A DNA stretch of 64,000 nt from Lolium rigidum (Eukaryota; Streptophyta; Magnoliopsida; Poales; Poaceae): positions 254,340,510-254,404,509 of the forward strand of contig NC_061512.1 in the NCBI RefSeq assembly GCF_022539505.1, written 5' to 3'. The notes below the pieces were generated by a model. The model was given only the letters and a program-made list of their open reading frames with translations, had not been told where the DNA came from and ran no database searches. This document shows positions 11,676 through 22,212 of this stretch, piece by piece; position 1 is the first letter of the stretch; each line of letters begins with the position of its first letter. Position numbers and translations under genes: made by a program.

Positions 11676-12875
11676 TTAACAGGAAAACATACTTGGCATG
11701 GTCTGGGGTGCTTCCTGAGCTTCATTGGCAGTCATGTGGTAGAAACGGCCATTATTGTTGTTTTGGTTCCTTCTTCCTGCAAAGCGGCGCTGTTGCTGAG
11801 CCGGTGCTGCGGTATTGGCGGCTATCTTGGCAAGCTTCTTGGGGCACTCATTGGAGTAGTGACCCACAACTCCACATTCATAGCAGTTCACAGTTGACTT
11901 GTCCTTCGGGGTGACGGGGATGGCATTGCTTCCAGTCCTCGGGCCAGTGTTGGTGTTGTTGTTGTTCCCATTGTTGCTGTTGCTGTTGGGGTTGTTGTTG
12001 TTGTGGTGGCTGTTGTTGTTGTTGCCTCCGGGCTTCGGGGGTCCTCCGTTGTTGTTGGTGTAGTTGGGGCGATAATTCTGAGCAGGGGGCTTGTTGTGTC
12101 TTGGGGTGAATCCTCCAGAGGAGTTGTTGTGGTACTTCTGGGTATGGTGGGGTCCATTCTGGTTCATCATCCAGCGCTTGCGATTCTCGTTGGCTTGATG
12201 CAGCTTTACTTCCATCTGTATGGCTGAGTCTACCAGGGCTTCTAAGTCAGTGAACGGAATGTTCACTAGCACAGTTTGCATCTCGTCGTGCAGTCCGTTC
12301 AGAAATCTCTCCTTCCTTTTCTCATTGGTGTCGGTCTCATCCGGGGCGTACCTTGACAGAGTGAGAAACCTGTCGCGGTATTCTACCACGGACATCCTTC
12401 CTTGTTTGAGTTCGCGGAACTCGTCCCTCATCTTCTTGATCAGTCCTTGGGGCACATGGTATTTGCTAAACTTCAACTTGAAGTCTTCCCAGGTCATCAT
12501 CTGTCCCGCATTCATTGCACGGGCACTTGTCCACCAGGCTCTGGCAGGTCCTGACAGGTAGTGGGTGGAAAACAGTACTTTTTCTGCGGCTTCAACTCCC
12601 GCAACTTCGAGGTTGTTCTCCATGGTCTGGAGCCAGTCATCAGCATCAAGGGGCTCTTAAGTCTTGTTGAACATTGGAGGGTTGGTGTTCTGAAAGTTCT
12701 TCAGCTTCGATCCAGGGTGATCGTGGTTTCCATGGCCTTGATTGTTCTGAGCTATCTGTTGCAGTGCGGCAATGTTGGCTTGGCGTTCAGCTCTTTCGAC
12801 TTCTCGGTCTGCCATCATCGTTTGCAGTAGTTGCATCATGGTATCCTGGGTGGCGTTGCGGGTTGGTGGGGCCAT
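11676..12875 (-). pseudogene. gag (capsid plus zinc knuckle) with one in-frame stop
   Basis: One minus-strand frame of 399 codons from MAPPTRNATQ to a TAA at 11676-11678, interrupted only by an in-frame TAA at 12657-12659 (codon 73). The N-terminus is Gln-rich and helical. The gag core has SGPARAWWTSARA (Trp pair at about 114-115), DFKLKFSKYHVP, and the typical motif FRELKQGRMSVVEYRDRF. A low-complexity linker of Asn, Pro, Gly and His follows (about 240-320), encoded by GTT-type triplets on the plus strand. A CX2CX4HX4C zinc knuckle is complete (Cys331, Cys334, His339, Cys344). The frame ends shortly after EAQEAPQTMPS, about where family protease domains begin, and the polypurine tract lies 60 bp further on. 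The single stop may be recent; the protein would otherwise form particles and bind RNA. Confidence 0.85.
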
Positions 12876-13131
12876 CTGAACATTGAGGTAGATGATAAGA
12901 TAAGAGGGAAATTTCTATGGTTTGTTTTGTTTAAAGTTTAAAAAGTTCATAAATTGAAAACTTGAGTAGTGTTGCGGGGGTAAAAACCAACAACACTTTT
13001 TCATTCATACCAAGCATCACATATTACAAAGCTAACACACCGGTGGTTTGAAGAACCATTCATTCGTTCTACGATACAAGGGGATCCTGATACAACTCAC
13101 ACATACGAAAGTGCTTAAATGATACTACTCT

Positions 13132-13614
13132 TTAGGGGGGGGATTCTTCATCTTCACGGGTAATGTGCTTGGCGAAAGGCGAGGCGTTGTCCAACTCCTT
13201 GCGGGTCTTGTACAACATGTAGTCGAGGTATGCGACATAGTGGTTCATCTCCGGGTGCGGGGGTCTTCCCATGGGGTCATGTCCTGGGTAGTAAATGAAG
13301 CGGGTATTCTCGAGCTTGTTGATATTCTGTCCACACAGACGGGCAATTGCTTCTTGCATCGCTCTGACTAGTCCTTCCTTCCAAGTGCTTCCCGTTACAG
13401 AAAACCAGATGGTTTCCCATAGTGGGGCTCCAAGCTTTCCTCTCAGATCTGTAGTAACTTCCCACCGAGGTTGTCCTCCTGATGGATTGTTGAGGGGTAT
13501 TCCGAAGAACTCGGGATACGGGCGTCCTAAATAAACAACCAGTTGTTTCAAATCCTTCTCGAACATGAGGTTTCCTCCGTGGCCAAGCTGATAAGACTTG
13601 CAGGTGTACTCCAT
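13132..13614 (-). CDS. Leader ORF between PBS and gag, unknown protein
   Basis: An intact 160-codon frame located about 200 bp inside the primer site and upstream of gag, on the same strand. It starts MEYTCKSYQLGHGGNLMFEK and contains LVVYLGRPYPEFFGIPLNN, PRWEVTTDLRGKLGAPLWET, and a helical MQEAIARLCGQNINKL stretch. It is neither gag, protease nor polymerase. Extra leader ORFs are known in some plant gypsy lineages such as Ogre, but I do not recognise this one. It is open while gag next to it has a stop, and its composition is protein-like, so it may be under constraint or captured from a host gene. No signal peptide or membrane segment is visible. Confidence 0.6.
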   Translation of the reverse strand: MEYTCKSYQLGHGGNLMFEKDLKQLVVYLGRPYPEFFGIPLNNPSGGQPRWEVTTDLRGKLGAPLWETIWFSVTGSTWKEGLVRAMQEAIARLCGQNINKLENTRFIYYPGHDPMGRPPHPEMNHYVAYLDYMLYKTRKELDNASPFAKHITREDEESPP

Positions 13615-13818
13615 CTGTGAAGAATTATGATGAGTAAGTTAGAGAAGTGTGTCAAAATTTTATGTAGTAGTATAAGAAGAATAGAGCATAAATTTCTTAT
13701 TTTGAAGAAGACCTTAAGGATAAGAGGGAGAATAAGTTTTCATACATAATCACTTCATTTGTTTCAAAACTAAGTTTTTTAGACGTCCATTCTAACTAGG
13801 GTCTCCTAAGGTCAACAA

Positions 13819-13832
13819 TGGCTCTGATACCA
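13819..13832 (-). promoter_or_regulatory. Primer binding site, tRNA-iMet type
   Basis: TGGTATCAGAGCCA in element sense, three bases inside the 5' LTR end. It is complementary to the 3' end of plant initiator tRNA-Met and primes minus-strand DNA synthesis. Confidence 0.9.
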
Positions 13833-16177
13833 ACTTGTCAACACCCGGATTTTTAGGTCCAGATGCCTATTATGCCATTCCTCGCAATCCCAGGAATATC
13901 GTTTTTGCGAGACATAATAGATTGATATCACAACACATCATTCATTACATACCATCATCGTCTTACAAATAAAGGATCACATGATCCAGTCTCATTACAA
14001 TAATAGACGTTCTACTAATCCATTACATAACACATAGCGGAAGCGAAATAGCGTAGTAGTAGTCCATTTATTCCACAGGCAACTGTTGACGTCAGGAGTG
14101 ATCCTAGTTGTCGTAGACGTCCTGTTGTCCTTCTTCCGAGTTCTGGTACTCCTCTTCATAGTCCGGCCATTTGAATAGCCGAGGACACAGCCATGAGTAC
14201 TTTAAAGTACTCGCAAACTAATACTAAGGTAAATACTATCAACTATAGCAAAGGGGTTCTAAGCTCTAAGTTGATTTGCATAAAGCCGATTTTATTTCAT
14301 AAGCATTTGTAATCAAAAACTCCTCATTGGCCTAACTTAACTCAAGTGGGAACATTAGTGTCATTCCCACAACTCAGTTGTGATTCAAATTCAAAAGTCA
14401 CCTTTCAATTCAATTCACAAGTCACCATTCATAGTTTTAGAAAAGTTCTGATGACGGAACAGTATGGCCTTTCCAACTGTCCATGACCGCGGACGCGGCT
14501 ATTCGAATAGGTTTAACTCTGCAGAGGTTGTACACTTGTGCCACAATAATTGCAATAGTTCGTCGGGGTAAGCGGCCCCGATTTATCGTACGCGATACGC
14601 GAACTACCAATCCTAACCTTTCATTTACATACCCTAGTATAGGCACCTCTCCCATGAGCTTGGCCTCCCGGTGAAAACAAACCGTCAACCCGGGAGCGCA
14701 CAGGGCTTGGGTAGGACATTCACCTCATTTCACGTCATTTCATTTTCAATGGAGGCAGCCTCGGCATAACCCCTATGACGCTTGTTCAGAGGGAACCCAT
14801 ACTAAAATACATAAGTTTCTAGTTAAGCCTTACCCAGATTCAGGTATTGTGGGGATACTTAAGAATTGGAATGGTATCGCATCCGAATCCAACCATCAGT
14901 TTTTGGTAAGTTTCACCAAGTCATTCACAAGTCATATTCACCTTCAAAATCTTTCAATAGAATGACTCATCATTCCAAGGTTTTCAAAGTCATTGGTTTT
15001 CACAAGTTCCCATCTATAGTAGTCAATTTTAGTTTAGCACTAGCAACTAGTCATAAGGGGTGCTAAGCAACTTGTATTGCTCTAGGCTAAGTTTGATACT
15101 CTTGCACTACTCCATAACTAAACTAAGTGAATCATGAATCAAAAAGTACTTTGATAAACAAAATTTAGTAAAGCTTGTAAATTAAAAACTTGGGATAGGA
15201 GCATTAAGCATAAAATAAAAGTAATGGTGCCTTGCTCTTGTAGAGCTTTGCATTAGTCTAGTTGCATTGGTAATAGCTTGCCTTGATTGGGGAGGTGATC
15301 AAAGTTTTCTTCTCCTTCCTCTTGGTAGAATACCTCCTCCTCTTGATAGTCTCCGGTACTAGCGTCTAAAAACGAATACGAGGATACAATCACCAAACAA
15401 TACTTAAGTACTCTTAATTAGCCTTAATGGCTCACTCAAATGATCTAGCATCACTACTTAATATTTATTCCAAAATTATGCTAGGGTTTCCTTATTTAAT
15501 ATTAGGAAAATAATTTCCTCTCATTGACAATTGGAATTAGGGTTTCCCTTTTGTTTGGAGAAATAATTTCCTCTTATTGAATCTTCTTAAGATTTAATCC
15601 TCTCAAATAACCAGGGATGATCACATGTTGACCAAGGTCAACACTTCACACTTATTATTTGAGAAAAGTGATTTAAATGACATTCATCATCTCATGTGAT
15701 TTAAATAACCATTGCAGTTTAAATACTATATTGATTTAAATTCCACAAGTGAGCAAGTATGAGCCTAAGCAGTAGAGGTCATCACATTACTTCATATCAC
15801 TTGAGAAAATGATTTAAATGAGGTGCTACACCTCATAGATTTAAATTCCTAAAATTTGAAATAGTTTAAATGGGCTAGACATTGACTACATAGCCAATAA
15901 TTTGCTTCTAGCCCATGATCATGTACAGAACCCATATCATATTTTTACATAGTAAATTAGGGTTGGTGAAATGTGAATTATTGCAATTGGATTCACTTCA
16001 AAATTCAAATTGGTTGATTTTTAGGATTTATTTGAATACTGAAAAGTCTCTGTTTTGTTATTTTTGCTATTCAAAATCTACACAGGTTATGGGGTTGAAA
16101 CCAGTGAGGTTAGCTAGATAAATTCATAAGATTTCCAGAACATTTTGATTTGCTAAATTTGAGTTGGTAGATTTGAA

Positions 16178-16643
16178 CAATGTTCAAGAAATCGTGAATC
16201 GCTAACTTATCGGCCAGCCATAAAATGGAGATTAATCGCTTATCGGACGATTAATCGATTTTATCGGTTTGCCATTTATCGGCTTAATTTTTTGTAAATT
16301 CTAATTTTCATCACTAAATTTTGTATAATATGCTATGGATAGATAATATTGAAGCATTGAACAGAAGTATTACCTTGATTTCTTGCATTTGAATCAATAA
16401 AAATGAAAATTTTGAGCTAATGTATAGTTATACAAGACAATAGAACAAAAATAACGACTGCCAGACCGAATTTTAGTGAAATTTCATTGAAAATCGGCCA
16501 AAATATCGGTCATCGGACTGAAAATTGGCCAAAATATCGTTGTAGCGATAAATTAGCTGAGATGCTGAAATCTTATCGGTTACCACCCGATTCACGATAA
16601 ATCGGCCGATAAATCGGTATCTCGGCCGATTTTTTGAACGGTG
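16178..16643. mobile_element. hAT-type MITE, 466 bp, nested in LTR
   Basis: Present only in the right-hand LTR. Flanked by a perfect 8 bp duplication GATTTGAA (16170-16177 and 16644-16651), while the empty site in the other LTR has it once. Terminal inverted repeats read CAATGTTCAAGAAATCG on the left and, on the opposite strand from the right, CACCGTTCAAAAAATCG. The 8 bp duplication and CA-starting repeats fit the hAT superfamily. The interior is non-coding, with many ATCGG/CCGAT words (for example TTATCGGCC). It inserted after the LTR element, so it is younger than that insertion. Confidence 0.9.
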
Positions 16644-17195
16644 GATTTGAAACTATTCAATTTTTAGCACAGACCAGTATTGAAAATTTGCTGAAACAAA
16701 TTATTTGAATTAAAGCTAACTGGCCTTAGGCGGGAAAACTAGTGGGCCGAATTGGTTTAAATCGCAGAAGGGCCAGCCCAACTACGACGCGGGCCAGCTG
16801 GCAAGAGGTCCCACGCGTCAGTGACTAATAATTGCCGAACCGGTATGGGCTAACCTCAACCGTTGGATTAGACGCGGATCTGGCGGCTGTGAGTCGTCGT
16901 CACCGACGGGGAGGAAGACCTTGCTGCAACGGCGAGGTAGGGGGTCGGCGGCGTGATGGAGCTCCGGCGAGGGGCGGCGCTGGTGCTAGAAGAGGTTGTC
17001 GACGACGTGGATCCTACTGGTAGCCGTGGGAGGAGCGGAGGTGGCCTAATTTGACAACGGCGATGAGCTACTGTGGCGGCGGATTCCGATCAAATTCCGG
17101 CGATGGGGAGCGTAATTGAGGTGGAGAATGGGTCGGGGAGAGCGAGTGAGAAGAGTGGAGGCCGATGGTGTGCTCGGTTAGCTCGGGGAGGGGCT

Positions 17196-17205
17196 CTACT
17201 TATAG
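17196..17205 (-). promoter_or_regulatory. Candidate LTR TATA box (5' LTR, active-position copy)
   Basis: CTATAAGTAG on the minus strand. In the 5' LTR this copy would drive the full element transcript through the leader ORF and gag. Confidence 0.5.
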
Positions 17206-18967
17206 ATGGGGAGGTGACCGGCGGGTGCTGTGAGAGAGCGTCGACGGCATGGCTTCTCCGGCGCTCGAAGGGGCAAGGTGATGGGGGCATGCGCTTCTGG
17301 GCATCATGGCGAGGACGACGCGCGTGAAGGGACAACAAGGGGAGGACGAGGGCGTGCTCGCGTCGTCGCCGTCCTTGCGCATACGGGCGCGGCAGGGATT
17401 GGATCATGGCGACGGCGACTGGTTCTCCACCGGCGAGTGAGCATGTCTAGCGTGTAGCTGTAGTGGTGCGGGTGTGTGATGCAGAAATAGAGAGGTAGGG
17501 GAGGACTGAGGCGACCGTGCGACGGCGTGCTCTGGCGCGTCCAGGGTGGTGCTGGTGCACGCTCTGGCGTGGCTGTGCGTGGTGATCACGATGCTACTAG
17601 GGTTTGGAGGCACTTACTTGGCAAGGGATCATGTCTAGCTTGTCTAGCACTGTCTGAGGAGTCTAGATGACAAGGTGAGGTGGAGAGGAGAGGACCAGGG
17701 TAGGGTTTAGCATGAGGGTGTCCATCATGGCCGGCATGGTGGAGTTTTTGCTCATTGGCTTCACTTTAAGCAGGGCGGCAGGGCATAGGATGATGCAGAG
17801 GAGGTACTGGAAGGTTGATGATCACAAAGTTAAAGTGGTGGAGGCTAAAATCTGATGGGTATTAGAGTGTATATCACATTGCAATTCATGCCTGCCAAGT
17901 GTTTGTGAAAATGGCCGCATGAAACTTTTATTTGAATTTTGGAAATCTTTTTGGTGGAACTCATTTATATAATTAATGTGATAGAATGGTGGTGGTGGTG
18001 TTCATTTTGGTGAAGGTTTGTGAGAATTCAAAAATGGGGGTTAATCTTCCCTTTATTTCAATGTCTCCACTTGTCTCCTTTATTCTGGTCAATCTGGTCA
18101 AAGTCAGCACTAGTGGTCAACATAAAAGTTGTTCTCCTTGACATGGTCTTGGATGACATGGCAAGAGTTGGTCAAGGTTGGTTTAAGAAAAGTCAAAACC
18201 AGGGGGGTAAAGTGGTGAAGATTTTATAAAGTGGCCATATGACCATTATCATATGTAAGTTGCATTTGCAATGTTTCTTTAATTTGATTCTGGTTTCTTT
18301 GATTCATTTGTGTTTGTTATTGATATATAAGTGTTTTACAACCAATGGCACAAGCCAAAGTGGCCTTGATTGAAGATTTGCAAAATTGGCTAAGTGTGTA
18401 TGTGAGTGAAAATGGGATTTTCTTCCTATTTGATTTCTCTCTTTTTGATTTGATTTTTCTTGACTCCAAAGTGATTCTTATTAGTTTAGGAACACTTCCA
18501 AACCATTGAAACCATTCCAAAAGGTCTAGCTCAAAGATTTGCAAAAATGGTCATAACACATAAGAGGTGATATTCTTATTTTTCTTATTTTCCTCTTTTA
18601 TTCACCTTGTTTTGCTTGGGCATGGGTTAGGGTACAATTAGTGTGATATTAGCTTTAAAGATGGTTTTACACCCTTTGGGTAAGGTAGGAGTGCATAGGT
18701 CAAGATTTATAAATATAGCCATAGGCACATATACCTTTCTCTTATTTAATTTCTTTTTATTTGATTTAACTTGGATGGTGAAAGGAGGAGTGAGGTTTAG
18801 GGTTTAAGCTCACTTCAAAATACTTTAACAAGCAATCATGGCAATAGCACAAGAATTAAGCAAGATCACTATGTATCAAACTTAATTTAATAAAAGTTTT
18901 TGTTGGTTCCAAAATTTGGAAAAAGGGAAATTCATTGTCTTTGTTTTTAAATTTTTGGGATGTTACA

Positions 18968-19600
18968 TCTACGCAAACTCAAGCGTCTCGAGTCCACTTA
19001 TTTTCTTAGTTCTAACTTGAACATACTTATCTCGTCCTTTGTTATTGTAATGAATTAAGCTGGCTCTGTTGTCAGCACTCAACCTTTTTAACATAGTCTT
19101 TTGAATGAGAAGTTCTTGGATAGCTCCCAATGGGAGTTTCCTGCACTTGATAATTTCCCTTTGCTGATTTTATGAGAATGTATATTAAACAACTTGCTGC
19201 AGATACCTTTGACTTCTTCCCGAGCCGAAAGTTCTTTGAACTCTAACGCTGTCGATGAATCTGAACTTGTGTGTCGACTGCGTAATCAAATTTCTCAATT
19301 GGATAAAGATATGGTTGGTCTCCATGCCATGGTTGCATTGGTGAAGAAGAAGAGTGAAATTTCCACGGCAGTCGAACAACATGCTCTGGATCGTCTGCGT
19401 GTGGCTACTGAAAGCCTGAGCTTTAAGCAATCACCACCCTTTTATTTTTTATATTTTCATTTGGAAAGAATCTTCCCCTGACTTGCTTTTTTCTTCATCT
19501 TCAAAAGTCGTTGCTTCCAAGAATCGGAGGAGAACACGCTGGTCCATGAGAAGATTGCAGCAATGATCGATATGTCACACCCGAAGTGCGCATTATGGTC
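18968..19600 (+). pseudogene. Right half of the split gene-like region
   Basis: Removing the retroelement and one TCTAC copy restores an open frame across the junction that continues for about 12 codons before a stop, suggesting that an intron starts near 19000. A candidate acceptor TTGCTGCAG ends at about 19201. The next block, about 19202-19423, reads SSLNSNAVDESELVCRLRNQ, then SQLDKDMVGLHAMVALVKKK and LDRLRVATESLS, a heptad-rich coiled coil. A third block follows another acceptor-like TTGCTTCCAAG near 19520 and includes RRRTRWSMRRLQQ or, in another frame, EENTLVHEKIAAMIDM. Exon limits are guesses. The coiled-coil character suits the left half. Confidence 0.4.
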
Positions 19601-19996
19601 AAATAGATCGAAAGCCGTAATTGTGGTGAAGTTCAAGTACCGGGTTGAGAAGATACATTATTATTCGTAACACGGTGCACCGGGCGTGAGCCTTTCATAT
19701 TTCGTATTGTTTCCACCATTTGCAGCACTCGCATGTTCCTTGAGGCTTGGTGGAATTATTTTTTGTATGAATATTCCCGTCAATTGTAGCACTCGCATGT
19801 TCCCTGAGGCTCTTGACAAAAACCACAATAGGTCTTGCAACTCCCGAGTATTGCCAGGTAAACTGTAATATGCCGATAACCAGAGCTCCCGATGGGAGTA
19901 ATAGTAATCGATGAAACTGTAATAAATCCTGCATCCCCCGAGTATTGCCAGGTAAACCATAACATGTTGATAACCAGAGCTCCCGATGGTAGGGGA
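19601..19996. repeat. Degenerate local repeats beside foldback MITE
   Basis: Two short units recur. GCACTCGCATGTTCC is found near 19725 and 19790 (about 63 bp apart). A longer unit holding GTATTGCCAGGTAAAC and GATAACCAGAGCTCCCGATG is found near 19850 and 19940 (about 92 bp apart). No coding capacity is credible; the several short minus-strand frames here are by-products of these repeats. Confidence 0.6.
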
Positions 19997-20304
19997 AAAT
20001 TTGCTACAAGACACCGTTATTTTCTGACGTTTGCCAATACACACCGCTAGATTGTGCCTTTGCCAGGTACCATTACAATTATGTGGCACATTTGCCAGAA
20101 CACACCACCTAGCCGAAAACGGAAAGTTTTGCATTTTGTCTTCAAAACCAGTCATCCCAGGTAAAAGTGCAAAACTTTCCGTTTTCGGCTAGGTGGTGTG
20201 TTCTGGCAAATGTGACACGAAATTGTAATGGTACCTGGCAAAGACACAATCGAGCAGTGTGTTTTGGCAAACGCCAGAAAATAATGGTGTCCTGTAGCAA
20301 ATTT
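19997..20304. mobile_element. Foldback MITE, near-perfect 308 bp palindrome
   Basis: The left arm 19997-20137 and right arm 20161-20304 are inverted copies with a loop of about 23 bp. The left end reads AAATTTGCTACAAGACACC; the right end on the opposite strand reads AAATTTGCTACAGGACACC. The arms carry GGTACCATTACAATT and CACACCACCTAGCCG. A transcript through it would form a long hairpin. Possibly a Mutator-type MITE; the target duplication is not clear because the flanks just outside differ. Confidence 0.85.
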
Positions 20305-20390
20305 GAAATAGTAGTCGATAAAAAAGCTCCCAAATATTTGTTCGAGTGAAATAGTAATTATATAAGCTGGATAAGAAAATTTTATTCGTA

Positions 20391-20924
20391 ATGTGCAATT
20401 GGGATATACATTATGATACGGGGTGGCTTTTGGAAACCTCCTCCTCAACACCGACAAGCCCTCCTCGTGGCCCAATGACACGAGCTCGGGCCAAAGTCAT
20501 ACACCAAGAGGTGAATTCGCTCCTTTCCACGTATACATTTGATACCTCATTGGGTGGAATGCTACCTCATGCCGAAGCTCTATGTGTCATTAGGTACAAG
20601 TCTCACCAAGGATCTGAAGAAGAAGCTCCATTGGTGAAGGAAGAAAAAGACAAGAAGGGAGAACCACTTCAGCTGGTGGCATCAGCTCAAGGCCGGCACT
20701 GCCGCCCTCCACAGGCCGGCAGTACCGATGGACGCACCCCGACACTGCTGGCCGACACACCCCGTCACTGCCGGCCTCAACGCACCGGCACTGCCGGCCC
20801 CAACCAGCAGTGCCAGCCTCCACGCGCCGGCACTGCCGCCCGAAGACGCAGCAGCAGCAAGTGCCGGCACTGCCGCTGGGCGCACCCCGGCACTGCTGGC
20901 CCCACCCGAGTTGACTTCATCTGA
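20391..20924 (+). pseudogene. C-terminal tail of a Ty3/gypsy polyprotein
   Basis: The frame contains GPMTRARAKVIHQEVNSLL followed by STYTFDTSLGGMLPHAEALC, a signature of the very end of plant gypsy gag-pol polyproteins, after the integrase. Nothing of RT or integrase precedes it. After the tail the frame runs into a GC-rich minisatellite (20690-20905) built on GCCGGCACTGCCG, which yields repeats of the type CRHCRP or GTAG depending on frame. It is probably the 3' end of an element whose body was lost. Confidence 0.6.
20690..20905. repeat. GC-rich minisatellite on GCCGGCACTGCCG
   Basis: About a dozen imperfect copies of a 10-20 bp unit (GGCACTGC, with flanking CCGGC or CGC). The surroundings are far less GC-rich. 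Slippage during replication is the likely origin. Confidence 0.75.
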
Positions 20925-21340
20925 AACGTTGATTTTAATCCTGTGGTTGTGTTTATTTCGTAAATGACTAAGGTACCCCTGTTTTGGATCTGGCCTATAT
21001 ATAGGGCTCCCCCAGCCACGAATTAGGGTTAGACTTTTTTTTGAGATTGATATGAGCTTAGCTCCTCCCCCATGGGAAACCCTTCTAGAGATGAATCTAT
21101 GAAGTGTATCAAGGATCTTCTAAGTGATTGGTCTCTTCCATTCTAGGGATTATAGTGTTTGTGGATCTTTTGCTCTTGCAATTCTATCTATTTGCACTCT
21201 TTTCCTCTTTGGACCTCTACCAATTGCTTGCCAATATTTTGTGAGGGATTCTACTCCTTGTGGGTATTTGCCTTGAAATTCTATTGGGTTGGTGTATCAG
21301 GACAATAAAGAACAACCGGTTGTGTGTGTGTGTTGCAACA
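20925..21340 (+). mobile_element. Downstream/3' region of the same gypsy remnant
   Basis: Contains a TATA-like GGCCTATATATAGGGC (20990-21005) followed by TTAGGGTTAGAC and a moderately T-rich stretch ending in a (GT)n run near 21320. Arrangement and wording fit the 3' untranslated/LTR part of an LTR element, but I see no matching second LTR. No gene. Confidence 0.35.
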
Positions 21341-21769
21341 AGTTATTCTACGGCTGGCAGGTAAGGCGCACGACTGCGACTTTGAGTTAATTGTGCGCTG
21401 AAACTCCCTTCGCCATGTTGATAAGGACGATTTACGGCCCGATCAATTGCCTCGTGATGAAGATCCCTTATCCTTTTCCGACACTCATGTCTGCTCCTAG
21501 TGCTACTAATATTTCTTCGGATGCTTACATCGCTGTTACCGAATGAGTGCGGTGAATCCACCGCAACTGGCGGCGGGACAACGATTTTTGGAGTCGAAGT
21601 CCTTGACGAGCCTGGCGCACCTGAGCCCGGAAGTTGAAGAAAACCTCCGGAGTCTACGATGAAGTGGACACCGCCGAATGTTGTGTCCATGTCGCCGCGT
21701 AACTCCGAGGAAGTTGGACGCGACGGCATGTTGCGTGGGGTAAACTCAAAGGATCCACAACTAAATAAA
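21341..21769 (-). other. Repeat-derived reading frame, unknown
   Basis: A 145-codon minus-strand frame (21343-21780) with NMPSRPTSSELRGDMDTTFG, VVPPPVAVDSPHSFGN and RSRHECRKRIRDLHHEAIDR. The style (gene-like start, Pro/Ser-rich linker) is seen in Triticeae repeat-associated ORFs. It is interrupted by the plastid insertion that follows, so its 5' part is foreign. I do not recognise a domain. Confidence 0.35.
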
Positions 21770-22212
21770 GGATAGAGCAATTCCTTTTTCTAGAGATTCT
21801 AGAGAAAGCGAGACAAAGTGAAGCGATAGAGTTTTCTTTATATAAGAATTAGATCTACACCATATCTAAATAGAATGGAAATCAAAAAAGAAGGGAGTCG
21901 GGATTCCATTGGATGCAATGCATCTTTAAAGAAGATGCAGCACAGAGCAAACAAAGGCTAAACTAAGCGCTTTTGTTTGAACAAAACGGATTCTTGTTTC
22001 ACCAAGGAAAAGAGATAAGTTCTGGATAAATTGACAATGCTGAATCGAATTGACTAATTTAAGTTCCGCCTATTCCACATTAATGGGAGTACATTATGTT
22101 TCTGCTTCACGAATATGATATTTTTTGGACATTTCTAATAATAGCAAGCCTTATTCCTATTTTGGCATTTTGGATTTCAGGGCTTTTAGCCCCGGTTAGT
22201 GAAGGACCTGAA
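21770..22212 (+). pseudogene. ndhC: Nuclear plastid insertion: ndhC upstream region and first 39 codons
   Basis: The frame starting at 22096 begins [19 protein letters not shown], the N-terminus of the plastid NADH dehydrogenase-like subunit NdhC, a membrane subunit of the thylakoid NDH complex. About 39 codons match the family up to GPE, then the sequence switches abruptly. There are small differences from the usual sequence (Trp in AFWISG where I expect Ser, and Ser in APVSEG). Upstream about 320 bp of AT-rich sequence, with CCTATTCCACATTAATGGG just before the ATG, reads as the plastid spacer in front of ndhC. The left boundary near 21770 is approximate. It is a dead nuclear copy. Confidence 0.85.

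Larger units (their letters stand above)
6941..18967 (-). mobile_element. Complete non-autonomous Ty3/gypsy element, long LTRs, 5 bp TSD
   Basis: Direct LTRs at 6941-11598 and 13836-18967 flank a 2.2 kb internal region. The termini in element sense are TGTAACATCCC at the start and GTGTTGACA at the end, with TG...CA ends. The 5 bp duplication TCTAC is perfect on both sides (6936-6940 and 18968-18972). A tRNA-iMet-type primer site lies inside the 5' LTR and a polypurine tract inside the 3' LTR, both on the minus strand, which fixes orientation. The internal region codes for a leader ORF and gag only; protease, RT, RNase H and integrase are absent. Both LTRs measure 4658 bp once the 466 bp MITE and its 8 bp duplication are removed from the right-hand one. 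A short hand comparison shows about 2% substitutions between LTRs, pointing to a fairly recent insertion. Terminal words, PBS and long LTRs suggest a Tekay/Retand-like chromovirus relative. Confidence 0.93.
13836..18967 (-). repeat. 5' LTR of the 12 kb gypsy element, with nested MITE
   Basis: 5132 bp. It aligns base for base with 6941-11598 apart from scattered substitutions, small indels and the 466 bp insertion at 16178-16643. The GC-rich reading frames at 16832-17613 mirror those of the other LTR and are not genes. Confidence 0.93.

Noticed and set aside
13819..13832. tRNA gene at primer sites (also 34686, 53010)
   Set aside because: Only the complement of a tRNA 3' end is present, with no cloverleaf; these are retroelement primer sites.
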